Assembly (NCBI RefSeq): GCF_964019805.1
Contig: NZ_OZ026472.1
Location: forward strand, 186,001-250,000
Source: Candidatus Lariskella endosymbiont of Epinotia ramella
GTDB lineage: Bacteria > Pseudomonadota > Alphaproteobacteria > Rickettsiales > Midichloriaceae
Reading direction: 5' to 3'
Length of the DNA: 64,000 nucleotides
Shown here: piece after piece, positions 50,836-60,796 of the stretch
Layout of the letters: every line of letters begins with the position of its first letter
How positions within the stretch are numbered: the first letter of the stretch is position 1
Made by a program: the position numbers and the translations under genes
The notes under the pieces: model-generated
Database searches by the model: none
The model's input: the letters and a program-made list of their open reading frames with translations, nothing else
Told to the model about the DNA's origin: nothing

Positions 50836-52275
50836 ATGAAGAACAACTTTTTATTACTTTGTACAGCATTTATTGCTATGCAGAGTTCTGCAATTGCCGA
50901 TGTTCCGCGCAATTTTGCTGGGGATGAAGTTTCGAAGTTAAAAACTTCAGACGCTGATAAAAAAAAATTTAGCACCACCAGAAATAATACTAGCAGTGAT
51001 GTTGCCGTGCTTAAAAAAGCGCCACAAAGTGCAACTAGTATTAATATGACAGTAAGCTTAAGTTCAAATGTACAATATGGATCTGTTGCAAATAATGAAA
51101 GTGATGGATTTAGATACAAAGATTTTGATAAAGCAAAAGGTAAGCAGCGCTCTCACGGTTTTGTTACAAATAACAAGATAATATTTCAAGCAGAAGGTGG
51201 CAAAGAAGAAATTGGCCTGAAATATGGAGCATATGTCAAAATTAATGCAGATACTTCTAAACCAATAGATATAGATCTAGGTAGAGGTCAGATATCAAAC
51301 CCTGTAGGCGATAAAATGATGCTATTTTTAGAAGGACAATTTGGTCGTCTTGAAGCTGGAAGCTATGATGGGGCACATGATAGAATCAAGGTTTCTGGGA
51401 GTTCAGTTGCAAGAGCGACAGATGGTATAGCAGGAGATTGGAGTGATTGGCTAAGTGCAAAAGCTTATTATGGAACAACAAAACAAAATATAAGCCGCTC
51501 ATTCATTGATTCAGCACAGTTACCTGTTAATAGAGATTATGTTAGAGCAAATAAAATTACTTATTATACACCAAAACTGAATGGATTCACTTTTGGTGTA
51601 AGTTATATTCCGGATGCAGAATATACCGGCACTGTGGATCAAATTAAAGATGGCGTTTCTACCTCAGATAGTGGCAGAGGTTATAAAGACGTAGTAGAGG
51701 CTGGTATAAGATACAGCACAAAAATAAACGATGTTAATTGGACTATTTCTGGAATTACAGAGTTTGGAAATGCAAAGCAAGGATCTTATCCTAATGCAAA
51801 TCCAAATCCAACTCCAGGCACTCCTTATATTATCGAAAGAAATAACTTGTTTGCATGGGAGATTGGAACAAGATTTGATTATGAAGGTTTCAGTATTGCA
51901 GGTTCATACGGAGATCTTGGGAAATCTGGCACAACAAAAAATCCAAAGCCTCAAGTTGCATCTGATGATTATAAATATGGCGGAAGTTATTGGACTGCTG
52001 GAGCTGCTTATAAATACAAAGACTTCGGCATTAGCGTGACTTATATGCAATCCAAAAGCGCTGGTCTTGTTATAAACCAACCAGAAAACATGGAGCAGTA
52101 TATCACTTCGTATAACAAAGCAAATATTTTTAGTATAGGAATGGATTATTCAGTGCTTCCTGGCTTTTTACCTTATGCAGAGGTGACACACTTTAGTTAC
52201 AATAGACCCGATGATAACAACGTTAAGGGTAATAACGGCATTGTGTTTTTAGTGGGAGCTAAGTTGAAGTTCTAA
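50836..52275 (+). CDS. Outer membrane porin
   Basis: From the ATG at 50836 the protein is 479 aa with a signal peptide (MKNNFLLLCTAFIAMQSSA, cleavage probably after AIA). The body is beta-barrel-like: alternating strands with GQFGRLEAGSYDGAHDRI, NKITYYTPKLNGFTFGVSYI, FAWEIGTRFDYEGFSIAGSY and a terminal strand ending in Phe (VFLVGAKLKF), as in Gram-negative general porins. The frame is open upstream to 50707, but that part is encoded by a family A repeat and precedes the signal peptide. A strong terminator follows. This is likely an abundant surface protein. Confidence 0.85.
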   Translation: MKNNFLLLCTAFIAMQSSAIADVPRNFAGDEVSKLKTSDADKKKFSTTRNNTSSDVAVLKKAPQSATSINMTVSLSSNVQYGSVANNESDGFRYKDFDKAKGKQRSHGFVTNNKIIFQAEGGKEEIGLKYGAYVKINADTSKPIDIDLGRGQISNPVGDKMMLFLEGQFGRLEAGSYDGAHDRIKVSGSSVARATDGIAGDWSDWLSAKAYYGTTKQNISRSFIDSAQLPVNRDYVRANKITYYTPKLNGFTFGVSYIPDAEYTGTVDQIKDGVSTSDSGRGYKDVVEAGIRYSTKINDVNWTISGITEFGNAKQGSYPNANPNPTPGTPYIIERNNLFAWEIGTRFDYEGFSIAGSYGDLGKSGTTKNPKPQVASDDYKYGGSYWTAGAAYKYKDFGISVTYMQSKSAGLVINQPENMEQYITSYNKANIFSIGMDYSVLPGFLPYAEVTHFSYNRPDDNNVKGNNGIVFLVGAKLKF

Positions 52276-52297
52276 ATATTTGATATTGCGTGATCAC

Positions 52298-52336
52298 AAT
52301 CTCCTAAAGATTCTGTCTTTAGGAGATTATTTTTTT
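52298..52336 (+). terminator. Rho-independent terminator of the porin gene
   Basis: AATCTCCTAAAGA (52298-52310), a 5-nt loop, TCTTTAGGAGATT (52316-52328), then a T-rich run. The stem is perfect, 13 bp long. Confidence 0.85.
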
Positions 52337-52347
52337 GTGTGACACAA

Positions 52348-52440
52348 TAGACTGCTTCTTAAAACGCTTGTTCCTGTTAGGCAAGTGCAAGAAGCATACG
52401 GAGCGCAGTGTATACCGCAGGTAAAATGAATAGTTGGTGA
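52348..52440 (+). repeat. Family E fragment joined to an inverted family A tail
   Basis: AAAACGCTTGTTCCTGTTAG and GGCAAGTGC match family E. TATACCGCAGGTAAAATGAA and AGTTGGTGAATT match the end of family A in reverse. Confidence 0.5.
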
Positions 52441-52449
52441 ATTATGCAC

Positions 52450-52599
52450 AAAAGGCAAATTGAAATGATTATTAAGGTAAACACTCTAAATCTCTTGAAA
52501 AAAGACTTCATTCTTATATCTTCTAAAGCTTCTTGAAGTGAGAAGCTTTAGCATTTTATATGTACCGATAATGAAATAGTCTCATTATGCAACAATGCT
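52450..52599 (-). mobile_element. Truncated MITE, relative of 3252-3642
   Basis: 150 bp closely matching 3252-3401 in reverse, including the terminal TCTCATTATGCAACAATG. Only one end is present. Confidence 0.6.
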
Positions 52600-52721
52600 C
52601 GTCCTCTATTGCCACTTTGTGGCATTTGAACTTATGTTGAGGATTCAAACTGTCAGATAGTCTTTCCTCAAATATTCTACTTTGAGTATTATTAATTTTC
52701 ACTTTTTCTGATGGTATATAA

Positions 52722-52835
52722 TACAAATCCGTAAGTTTTTTGCGCTTATTATAACATTTTCTTACGGATTTAAAGCGCTATTTTGACACTCGGGACATCA
52801 TTTCATGCTTGTTTCGAGACTCTTGGCGCGCGTAC
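52722..52835 (+). repeat. Family B repeat, right part, between convergent genes
   Basis: AAATCCGTAAG (52725) / CTTACGGATTT (52761), AAGCGCTATTTTGACACTC and CTTGGCGCGCGTAC. Confidence 0.7.
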
Positions 52836-52885
52836 GAGTCAGGAGAACTTCTTCAAATGTTGATTTATGTTGCATAATAAACAGG

Positions 52886-55138
52886 CTAGCCCTTTAATAT
52901 TTCGCGCTTTCCAACATGATTTGGAAGGCTTATGATACCTTCTTTTTCCATCCTCTCAATCAAAGAGGCCGCTCTATTATAACCTATTTTCAAACATCTT
53001 TGCAGGTAACTCGTACTTGCTTTTCTATCTTGCAATACTATTGCAACTGCTTTTTCATATAGATCACTTGAGACTTCTTCAGGAGCAGCACTAGTATTTC
53101 CATCTTCTTTGTCAATAAATTCATCTTCAGATATATAGTTTGGAGCGCCTTGTGCTTTCAAAAAAGCAACTATGCTTTCTACTTCCTTATCATGTACAAA
53201 TGGACCATGAACGCGTTCTATACGCCCGCCAGGCACCATGTATAGCATGTCGCCCATACCAAGCAGTTGCTCTGCACCTTGTTCTCCAAGAATTGTCCTA
53301 CTGTCTATCTTTGATGTAACTTGAAAGCTGATTCTAGTAGGAAAGTTTGCCTTAATTACACCAGTGATTACATCTACAGAAGGCCTTTGTGTTGCCATAA
53401 TTATGTGGATACCTGCAGCTCTAGCCATTTGAGCAAGTCTTTGTATGTAAGCTTCTATATCTTTCCCAGCCACAAGCATTAAATCCGCCATCTCATCAAC
53501 AATAACAACTATGTAAGGCAGCAGCTCATTCTTCATTTCAATATTTTCAAAAACAGGTGTACCAAGTTCTTGATCGAAACCAGTTTGTACTCGCTTTGAG
53601 AATGCCTTTCCACTTTGTATATGTTCAGATATAACGTGATTGTATCCACTAATATTGCGTACACCCATAAGCGACATCATCCTATAGCGCTCTTCCATCT
53701 CACGCACTACCCATTTTAATGCAGAAACTGCTTTTTTTGGTTCGGTGACAACTGGTGCTATTAGATGAGGAATTCCGTCATATACAGAAAGCTCAAGCAT
53801 CTTTGGATCTATCATTACAAGTTTGCAAGTCTTAGGAGAATGCTTATAAAGCAAGGATAGTATCATTGTATTTATCGCGACTGATTTACCTGACCCCGTT
53901 GTTCCAGCAACCAGCAAATGCGGCATTTTCGCAAGATCTGCAATAACAGCTTCTCCTCCTATATTCTTCCCAAGTATTATCGGCAGCCCTCCATTATTTT
54001 GATGGTACTCTTTACTTTCTAAAAGTTCTCTCAAATATACAACTGCTCGCTTTTGGTTTGGTAGCTCTATGCCTATTGCATTCTTCCCTGGTATTACTGC
54101 AATACGAGCAGATATTGCGCTCATAGAGCGGGCTATATCATCTGCTATATTAATAACACGTGAGGATTTTGTTCCGGCTGACGGTTCAAGCTCATATAAT
54201 GTTACTATTGGTCCAGGGAATATGTTGGTAATTTCTCCACGCACACCAAAATCTTCCAAAACCTGTTTTAGCGCAGCGGAATTTAAATCTAATGCTTGCT
54301 GGTTTACCTGAGTTTTGGATTGTATTGTTGATATTGGATCTAGTAAGCCAGTATTCGGTAATTTATAATTGTCATCGCATAGGATGCTATTTTGCACTTT
54401 TCCTTCATTCTCTGTTTGAGACATAGGTTTGAAGCGTGTTTTATCAGGAATTTTGATTTTTTCTCGGGATGAATTTGCTACTTTTTTACTTTCATCATGA
54501 CTGTAGATAACATCATCTATGGCGTGTGATGCTTTATTATTGCGCATGTAAATAGACTTTAACTTCCTGAATAAAATGCCACAAGAGACAGTGCCTCTAT
54601 ATACAGCTTTTGTAAAAAATACCACGATAGAGCGCCACTCTGAAAATGTAATATGCAATGAAATTATAATGCCAACTAAAGAGATAACTGCTGCTAATGT
54701 AAAACCAATATCATGATTGAAGCGCCACATTAATTCATTTTTGATAAAAAAACCAACAAAACCGCCACCTTGTCTTAAAAGCGGTTCTGTAGAAATATCT
54801 AAGAATGTGCAGAGTCCTGCGAAAATTGGTAATGTTAAAAATAATGCACTTATTCTCAATATATGAAAACATGAAGGTTTGTTTTGCAACATTTTGAGTG
54901 CAATGGTCACTAAAAAGGTAATTGGAAATAATACTGCATAACCAAATGTTTGCATCATAGGTTCTGCAACGTATGCTCCATACCATCCCATCAAATTTTT
55001 AGGAGTTGCTAAAGAAGCATGCAATATTGAACTATCTTCAGGTGAGAATGTAGATATAGCAAATATCAAACATGCTGAAATTATAAATAAAAACACACCG
55101 AGCGCTCTGCGTATAGAGCTAAACAATATATCAATCAT
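52886..55138 (-). CDS. ftsK: DNA translocase FtsK
   Basis: Pumps DNA at the division septum. 750 aa, the short FtsK type. Four membrane segments lie in the first ~170 residues. A linker leads to the motor: the alpha domain (LEDFGVRGEITNIFPGPIV), Walker A AGTTGSGKSVAIN (~residue 410), Walker B YIVVIVDEMADLMLVAGKD, MATQRPSVDVITG and GRIERVHGPFV. The C-terminal gamma winged helix (STSYLQRCLKIGYNRAASLI) reads polar DNA motifs. The ATG at 55138 is followed by a normal N-terminus. Confidence 0.96.
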   Translation of the reverse strand: MIDILFSSIRRALGVFLFIISACLIFAISTFSPEDSSILHASLATPKNLMGWYGAYVAEPMMQTFGYAVLFPITFLVTIALKMLQNKPSCFHILRISALFLTLPIFAGLCTFLDISTEPLLRQGGGFVGFFIKNELMWRFNHDIGFTLAAVISLVGIIISLHITFSEWRSIVVFFTKAVYRGTVSCGILFRKLKSIYMRNNKASHAIDDVIYSHDESKKVANSSREKIKIPDKTRFKPMSQTENEGKVQNSILCDDNYKLPNTGLLDPISTIQSKTQVNQQALDLNSAALKQVLEDFGVRGEITNIFPGPIVTLYELEPSAGTKSSRVINIADDIARSMSAISARIAVIPGKNAIGIELPNQKRAVVYLRELLESKEYHQNNGGLPIILGKNIGGEAVIADLAKMPHLLVAGTTGSGKSVAINTMILSLLYKHSPKTCKLVMIDPKMLELSVYDGIPHLIAPVVTEPKKAVSALKWVVREMEERYRMMSLMGVRNISGYNHVISEHIQSGKAFSKRVQTGFDQELGTPVFENIEMKNELLPYIVVIVDEMADLMLVAGKDIEAYIQRLAQMARAAGIHIIMATQRPSVDVITGVIKANFPTRISFQVTSKIDSRTILGEQGAEQLLGMGDMLYMVPGGRIERVHGPFVHDKEVESIVAFLKAQGAPNYISEDEFIDKEDGNTSAAPEEVSSDLYEKAVAIVLQDRKASTSYLQRCLKIGYNRAASLIERMEKEGIISLPNHVGKREILKG

Positions 55139-55274
55139 TATATTTTTTATATAAAAATTTTATATCGCGCTAAATAATTAGTTGAAAAAATATATTTTAT
55201 GTAATCTTATCTTATGCTACATAACAATATGTCATCAATAAAATAATTAATAGATAAAAATAAGGCTAAACAAC

Positions 55275-55412
55275 ATGCGTCATAAATATCGAACTAATTC
55301 ATATAAGTTAGCGCAGCAAATTGAATTGACCTATAGAACTGCATTGACACAGAAAAAATTTAAAAGGCAAGCAAAGTTGATAGATTTCACGCAAATAAAA
55401 CTACAAGTGTAA
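55275..55412 (+). CDS. Possible small basic protein, 45 aa
   Basis: Open frame from ATG (MRHKYRTNSYKLAQQIELTY...) with AAGGC about 9 nt upstream. Rich in Lys, Arg and Gln; no family recognised. It lies in the divergent gap between ftsK and comM. Could be chance. Confidence 0.25.
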   Translation: MRHKYRTNSYKLAQQIELTYRTALTQKKFKRQAKLIDFTQIKLQV

Positions 55413-55839
55413 GGACAGTTATACGAGATCTACACAAATAATCTTTTATAAAGATATATTAATAATTCAGTATCCAATAAGCTCACTTATATCATATGGT
55501 CTCACATATCACTACTTTTTGTTTCATCGGCATTGAAGTAAGAGAGGTAGATGTTCAAACTCACATCGTTCAAGGGCTTCCAAGTTTCTGTATAGTAGGG
55601 CTTCCGAATAAAACGGTTGCGGAGTCCAAGGAACGAATTAGAGCTGCGTTTTCTAGTATGGGACTTTCCTTGCCAACTAAAAGAATTACTGTGAATTTAT
55701 CTCCAGCAGATCTAAATAAAGATGGAAGTCATTTTGATTTGCCCATTGCGCTTGGATTGCTTGTAGACCTTGAAATAATCCCACAAGAGGAATTAGAAAA
55801 TTACGTGGCAATGGGAGAGCTTTCGTTGGATGGAAAACT

Positions 55840-56621
55840 GAGAGTTTTCACATAAAGATAGATAAGGTTTGTTCTTGATATTGTGTAAATATTTGTGGTG
55901 TTGTAAGAGCGCACCAAAGCTTGATGGATCCGTAGACCATTGACTCCTTCTTTGAAACGATCTTAGTACGCCGTGTCAATGATGTCGCGTGTTACTATTA
56001 TCTCTCTCGATAGATACTGTGCCAGACTTGCCAATCGTATGACGCTTTTTTGGTAAAACTTTAGAAAAAGCATTCCAATCATCCGTATAAAAATGACATT
56101 CTTTCAGATGACTCACTTTGTCGTAGAGCTTTTGGAATGTTGCAGTATCACGATTGCCTGTAACCCATGCAACAGTTCTCCTTGTGCTACGATCAACCGC
56201 CTTGATGATCCAAAGCTTGTTTTTTTTGAACCAATAAAATGCCACATCTCGTCAAATTCCATCTCCATAATATCCGAAGAGATGATTGGCTCCTGAGTCT
56301 TGTTCATCGCCTCTACTAACCAGCGATAAATTATGGACGGTGAGTGTCCTAATATCCTGCCTAACATAGAAAAAGAGGCCTTGCCAAGGCTATATAGCAT
56401 AACACATAGTGCTTTCTTAACGGCTGTTTGAGGCTTTTTGCGCAGATCGCCCTCAACAAAATTTAGAAGGCATGATCTGCACTTATAACGCTGTACACCC
56501 CTCACAATGCCGTTTTTTATAAAGCTATCGGAACCACATCCCTTACAACAAACCATAAAACCACCATTTAGTTCTTAAAACAGTGATCATATCATATCTC
56601 TATCTAATTGTGAAAACTCTC
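55840..56621 (-). mobile_element. IS1-family insertion sequence (782 bp)
   Basis: Ends are imperfect inverted repeats beginning GAGAGTTTTCACA on both sides, flanked by an 8-bp duplication GGAAAACT (55832-55839 and 56622-56629). Length and duplication size suit IS1. Inserted in comM. Confidence 0.9.
55848..56556 (-). pseudogene. IS1-family transposase, frameshift-damaged
   Basis: The N-terminal zinc ribbon (CCKGCG...CRSC) and helix-turn-helix (GKASFSMLGRILGHSPS) lead to EMEFDEMWHFIGSKK in one frame. A run of eight A then C (the A-AAA-AAC slip type used by IS1) allows a -1 shift into KNKLWIIKAVDRSTRRTVAW, which carries the DDE core to RDNSNTRHH. There a stop intervenes. The expected ending RRTKIVSKKESMVYGSIKLW resumes in another frame, so about 10 bp appear deleted near 55975. 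The upstream shift is probably programmed; the second break is damage. This copy should be inactive by itself. Confidence 0.82.
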
Positions 56622-57791
56622 GGAAAACTTACGAAAGTGACAGGAATACTTCCGGCCGCAATAAAAGCAAACTCCATAAATAAAGGACTAATATATCCAG
56701 CAGAAAATAGCTTAGAAGCAGCATGGTCTGGAAATAGTGATGTATATGCAGCAAATGGTTTATTGGAGGTGCTTAATCACTTTACTGGAAAACAAAAGAT
56801 GTGCTCTCCGATATTACCTGAAATTAGAATGCATGGAGAGAAAAAGCCGGATCTGCAAGACATACAAGGCCAAATAATTCCTAAAAGGGCGTTGGAAATT
56901 GCAGCTGCAGGCGGGCATCATATGCTAATGATAGGTCCCCCTGGTTCTGGCAAATCTATGCTCGCTAAGAGATTGCCTGGGATAATGCCAGCACTTTCAC
57001 ATGAAGAAAGACTTGAATCCAGTATAATTGCTAGCATAGCAGGTGAACTCTCTAGCAATATGCTAGTAGAAGAAAGGCCGTTTAGAGAACCTCACTGTTC
57101 CTCTTCTCTTCCTGCAATGGTAGGTGGAGGAAAAAATGCTAAACCTGGTGAAATAACACTTGCGCACCTAGGCATCCTATTTTTAGATGAGCTTCCAGAA
57201 TTTTCAAGAAATACTCTAGAAGCATTAAGGCAGCCGATAGAAAGCCGGTGCATTACAATAGCAAGAGTAAATAACCACGTTACTTACCCTGCAAACTTTC
57301 AACTGATAGCAGCGATGAACCCATGTAGATGTGGATATTATGGAGAGCCTAACAATATGCAATGTAGTAGAGCTCCAAGCTGTGTTGAAGATTACCAAAA
57401 TAAGATTTCTGGACCACTTTTTGACAGATTTGATATGCAAATCGAGGTTCGAGCAGTTGATATTCTAAGCGATGAAATGGAACGCGGTGAATCATCTGAA
57501 GTTGTTGCAAAACGAGTAATGTTAGCTCGAATTACACAATTAGAACGCTATGAAAATCTTGGAATTAAGCTTAACTCTGAGTTAAATGGTGAGCTTTTAT
57601 ATGATGTTGTCAAGATGGACGAGGAATCAAAAAACTTGATGAAAAAAGCGTGTACAAAGATGCATATATCAATGCGCGGCTTTAATAAAATTCTGAGAGT
57701 AGCAAGAACCATCGCTGATCTTTCGCAAGCAAAAGAAGTAAATGTGCTGCACCTTGCAGAAGCAATAGGTTATAGAGTGGCAAGAAAGTAA

Positions 57792-58361
57792 TGGTGCCAT
57801 GGTATTTCAAGCATCGATATCCAACCAAAATACCATCTATACGACAATAAGTGAGTGACCTTTTATGTTATAAATGATAAGCAAAATCTCTAAAACCTCT
57901 AATCAGTCTATCCGCCAAAAATTTATTTGCGCAGCAAAGCAATTTTTGCGGAGAAGTTAAATGTACAAAATTAGCTTTTAGATCTGTCCTGCGCTAATTT
58001 TCGGATGTATTAATTGGCCTTATGCTGAAATCTTACTTTCACAAAATCCGTAAGTTTTTTGCGCTGACTTATAACATTTCCTTACGGATTTAAAACGCTA
58101 TTTTGACATTCTAAACACTATTTTATGCCACTTCTGAGACTTTTGGTGCACGTGCTAATCAATATCGAATGTTTTGATCTCAACGGGCCATTTACAAATA
58201 TATATGGAATAGTGTATTTGAGAAATCAGAAAGTGATAAAAAAATAAATCTAAGTAGAGAAAGTTCAGTTCATCAGCAAGATTAATATTAAAAATACATT
58301 CTTATAAAAGCAGAAATTGAAAACACAGATGTAAGACGTTATATTCACTCATGTTGCTGCA
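57792..58361. other. Intergenic region with a full family B repeat
   Basis: 57905-58155 holds the repeat; the flanking parts show no gene. Confidence 0.5.
57905..58155 (+). repeat. Family B repeat, full-length reference copy
   Basis: Runs AGTCTATCCGCCAAAAATTT, GCAGCAAAGCAATTTTTGCG, GTTAAATGTACAAAATTAGC, GCGCTAATTTTCGGATG, then AAATCCGTAAG (58044) / CTTACGGATTT (58081), TTCTGAGACTTTTGGTGCAC. Uninterrupted, so it defines the family. Confidence 0.75.
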
Positions 58362-59738
58362 TTGCAAATCGAGATATTTATGACTAATAAAAATAATCAA
58401 TATATTAAGTATACAAATTCTTCTATGGCATATTCTCTTGTCAAGATCATAACAAAAGTAATCAGAAGTTTGTGTAATACATTTTATGCAGTATTATTTT
58501 TGTTTAATGTATTCATTTGTAATGTCGCGGCTGCAGAAAGTGGACTTAGCGGATATCACTCTCTTAGGTTTTTTCAAGCTGTAATGGAGTATGTCAAGCA
58601 GGAGTATGTAGCAGATGTAGATGAACAAAAGCTGATAGAATCGGCAATACAAGGTATGCTGACATCTCTTGACCCGCATTCGATGTACTTGGACCAAAAG
58701 ACGTATAACGAGATGAAAATAGCTACTAAAGGTGAGTTTGGTGGTCTTGGTATAGAAATGACGATGGAAAATGGGATGCTGAGGATAATTTCGCCTTACG
58801 AAGATGGACCAGCATTTAGAGCTGGTATAAAAATAGGCGATAGTATTATTGCAATCGATGGAGAAATGGTGAAGGGGATGTCGATTAATGAAGCTGTGGA
58901 TAAATTACGTGGTGAGCCTGGTACTTCAGTGAACATAAAAATTTATAGAGAGAATTACGGTGTACTGGATACAAAAATAGTTCGAGAAGTAATAAAGTTG
59001 GTTCCTGTGAAGGCAAAGCTTGTTGGAGGGAAGTCAGTTGGATATTTCAACGTATCTAATTTCAATGAAAGGACTGCGTCGATTATAAAAAAAGAATATG
59101 CGAATTTAATTAAAGAAAATCCTTCTATATCTGGAATTGTGCTAGATTTAAGATGGAACCCTGGAGGTTTGCTTGAGCAAGCAAAAGAGGTGGCTGATCT
59201 TTTCCTTAGAGAAGGTGTAATCGTGTCAATAAAAAGCAGAAATAGTGAGATGAACCAAGTTTTTTGTGCAGAGAATAGCGACATTACTGGTGGTATGCCT
59301 ATAGTTGTGTTAATTAATGGAGGTTCTGCATCTGCTGCAGAGATAGTTGCAGGAGCATTGCAAGAGAATAAGAGAGCGCTTGTGGTTGGCACTAAGTCTT
59401 TTGGGAAGGGCTCTGTACAGAAAGTGATTCCGCTAAGCAGTGGTGGAGCAATAAAGCTTACCACAGCTCTTTACTACACGCCTTCTGGTACGTCTATACA
59501 GGCTGCTGGTATCACTCCGGACATAATAGTGCCAGAAGCGATAGTAAAGCAAGTAGAGGATGGTAGTAATATAATAGGATCTGAAGCTTCCCTAAAAGGA
59601 CATTTGCGGAAAAAATCTGATAGCATGACAAATGCACAAAAAGAAAACATAAGAACGTTAATGAATTTGGATGAATCTCAAGATTTTCAATTGTTAAGAG
59701 CTATAGACACAGTTAAGGTGATGGCGCTTTATAGATGA
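58362..59738 (+). CDS. ctpA: C-terminal processing peptidase (S41 family)
   Basis: 458 aa periplasmic protease. A hydrophobic signal segment (AVLFLFNVFICNVAAAES) ends near residue 60; starts at 58362 or at internal ATGs (58380, 58425) are all possible. Next come the S41 N-domain (SLDPHSMYLDQKTYNEM), a PDZ domain (GIEMTMENGMLRIISPYEDG, GDSIIAIDGEMVKGMS) and the catalytic core with the Ser in GGSASAAEIVAG (~residue 322) and the Lys in TKSFGKGSVQ (~347). Such proteases trim periplasmic and outer-membrane proteins. The short C-terminal tail is charged. Confidence 0.93.
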   Translation: MQIEIFMTNKNNQYIKYTNSSMAYSLVKIITKVIRSLCNTFYAVLFLFNVFICNVAAAESGLSGYHSLRFFQAVMEYVKQEYVADVDEQKLIESAIQGMLTSLDPHSMYLDQKTYNEMKIATKGEFGGLGIEMTMENGMLRIISPYEDGPAFRAGIKIGDSIIAIDGEMVKGMSINEAVDKLRGEPGTSVNIKIYRENYGVLDTKIVREVIKLVPVKAKLVGGKSVGYFNVSNFNERTASIIKKEYANLIKENPSISGIVLDLRWNPGGLLEQAKEVADLFLREGVIVSIKSRNSEMNQVFCAENSDITGGMPIVVLINGGSASAAEIVAGALQENKRALVVGTKSFGKGSVQKVIPLSSGGAIKLTTALYYTPSGTSIQAAGITPDIIVPEAIVKQVEDGSNIIGSEASLKGHLRKKSDSMTNAQKENIRTLMNLDESQDFQLLRAIDTVKVMALYR

Positions 59739-59771
59739 TCAAAAAATTTTGCTAGTCACTAATCATTATAA

Positions 59772-59814
59772 AGTCTATACGTCAAAAATAAATTTTTGCC
59801 ATGCGGTACAGACT
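59772..59814. repeat. Short family B palindromic core overlapping the ilvE stop
   Basis: Ends AGTCTATAC and GTACAGACT with CAAAAATAAATTTTTG between. It overlaps the ilvE stop codon (59813-59815), between the convergent genes ctpA and ilvE. Confidence 0.65.
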
Positions 59815-60724
59815 AGTTATCATTACAAAGTTGACCAGTAGTAAGTAAATTATACTGTGCTATAAGTTCTAGCATTACCTTGTTATTTATATTGAGCTTT
59901 GTTAGCTTTTTATTTTTGTAATAATAGATTTCTCTAATTGGTGTAATTCCCATTGCAGTTCCAGTGAGAAAAGCAGCATCAGCAGATTCTACATCAGACA
60001 TGCTACACCTAACTTCTTTACTTTGTATTTTGCAGTTTTTTGCAAGTTCTAGCACGGTTCTCCTAGTAATTCCATCTAAGAAAGAATCAGCGATCGGAGT
60101 ATACAGCACATCATCTTTCACATAAAAGAAATTTGATGTCGTAGCTTCTGTAATAAAATCATCTATATCTAACATAATAGCGTCATCAAACCCTCTTGAT
60201 ACAGCGTCATTTTTTGCAATTGTGTTCATCATATAAAGTCCAGAAGCTTTAGCCTGAATTGGAACCATATCTTTTGATATTTTTCTCCAAGTAGAAATTT
60301 CAATTGAGAGCTCATGACTATTTTTTGTATACTCTTTTGCATCATCGAATGCTCTCCATCCTAAAATCGCAGTTTGTATACTACATTTCTTGCTATATAT
60401 GGTTTGAGTTTCTGGGCCACGCCAAGCAACAGGCCTGATATAACCAGACTTCAAATCATTTTCCTTGATAATGTGCAAAACAGCACTATTTAGTTCAAGT
60501 ACACTATATGGTAGAGTATAGCCCATCATACTAGCTGATTGTTGAAAACGCTCCATATGCTCTTGCAGCTTGAATGGAACATAGTTATATGTTCTAATAC
60601 CTTCGAATATAGCACCTGAATAATGCAAAGAATGGTTAAATATTGAAATATTTGCAGAATCTGCATATAATATTTTTCCGTTTAGCCAACATTTTCCTTG
60701 AAATAAATCTGAAAGTATCTGCAT
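59813..60724 (-). CDS. ilvE: Branched-chain amino acid aminotransferase (class IV)
   Basis: Transaminates Leu, Ile and Val with 2-oxoglutarate using PLP. 303 aa. The PLP-binding Lys lies in IQAKASGLYMMNTIAKNDA. GFDDAIMLDIDDFITEATTSN and the phosphate-cup FLTGTAMGITPIREI follow, as in IlvE. IFNHSLHYSGAIFEGIRTY is the N-terminal signature. A D-amino acid aminotransferase is a less likely alternative. With no other branched-chain biosynthesis genes in view, it may serve degradation or interconversion. It is divergent from rsmA with only 72 bp between starts. Confidence 0.9.
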   Translation of the reverse strand: MQILSDLFQGKCWLNGKILYADSANISIFNHSLHYSGAIFEGIRTYNYVPFKLQEHMERFQQSASMMGYTLPYSVLELNSAVLHIIKENDLKSGYIRPVAWRGPETQTIYSKKCSIQTAILGWRAFDDAKEYTKNSHELSIEISTWRKISKDMVPIQAKASGLYMMNTIAKNDAVSRGFDDAIMLDIDDFITEATTSNFFYVKDDVLYTPIADSFLDGITRRTVLELAKNCKIQSKEVRCSMSDVESADAAFLTGTAMGITPIREIYYYKNKKLTKLNINNKVMLELIAQYNLLTTGQLCNDN

Positions 60725-60796
60725 ATAGATTTTAAAGACTCAATATTTGATATAATACTTATAACAATAATGATTAAACAATAAATTATACATAGT

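Larger units (their letters stand above)
55496..57791 (+). pseudogene. comM: ComM-like Mg-chelatase-type AAA+ protein, split by an IS1-family element
   Basis: The first part (55496-55839) has the ComM N-terminal domain: VQGLPSFCIVGLPNKTVAES, KRITVNLSPADLNKDGSHFD and GELSLDGKL. The second part (from 56630) resumes with TKVTGILPAAIKANS and carries Walker A GPPGSGKS, Walker B LGILFLDELPEF, the FQLIAAMNPCRCGYYG segment and the C-terminal helical domain. Removing 55840-56629 (the element plus one 8-bp target duplicate) restores SLDGKLTKVTGILPA exactly, giving about 505 aa. ComM is a helicase that promotes branch migration during natural transformation. The interruption should inactivate it, although the second half alone still holds the AAA+ core. 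Confidence 0.92.
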
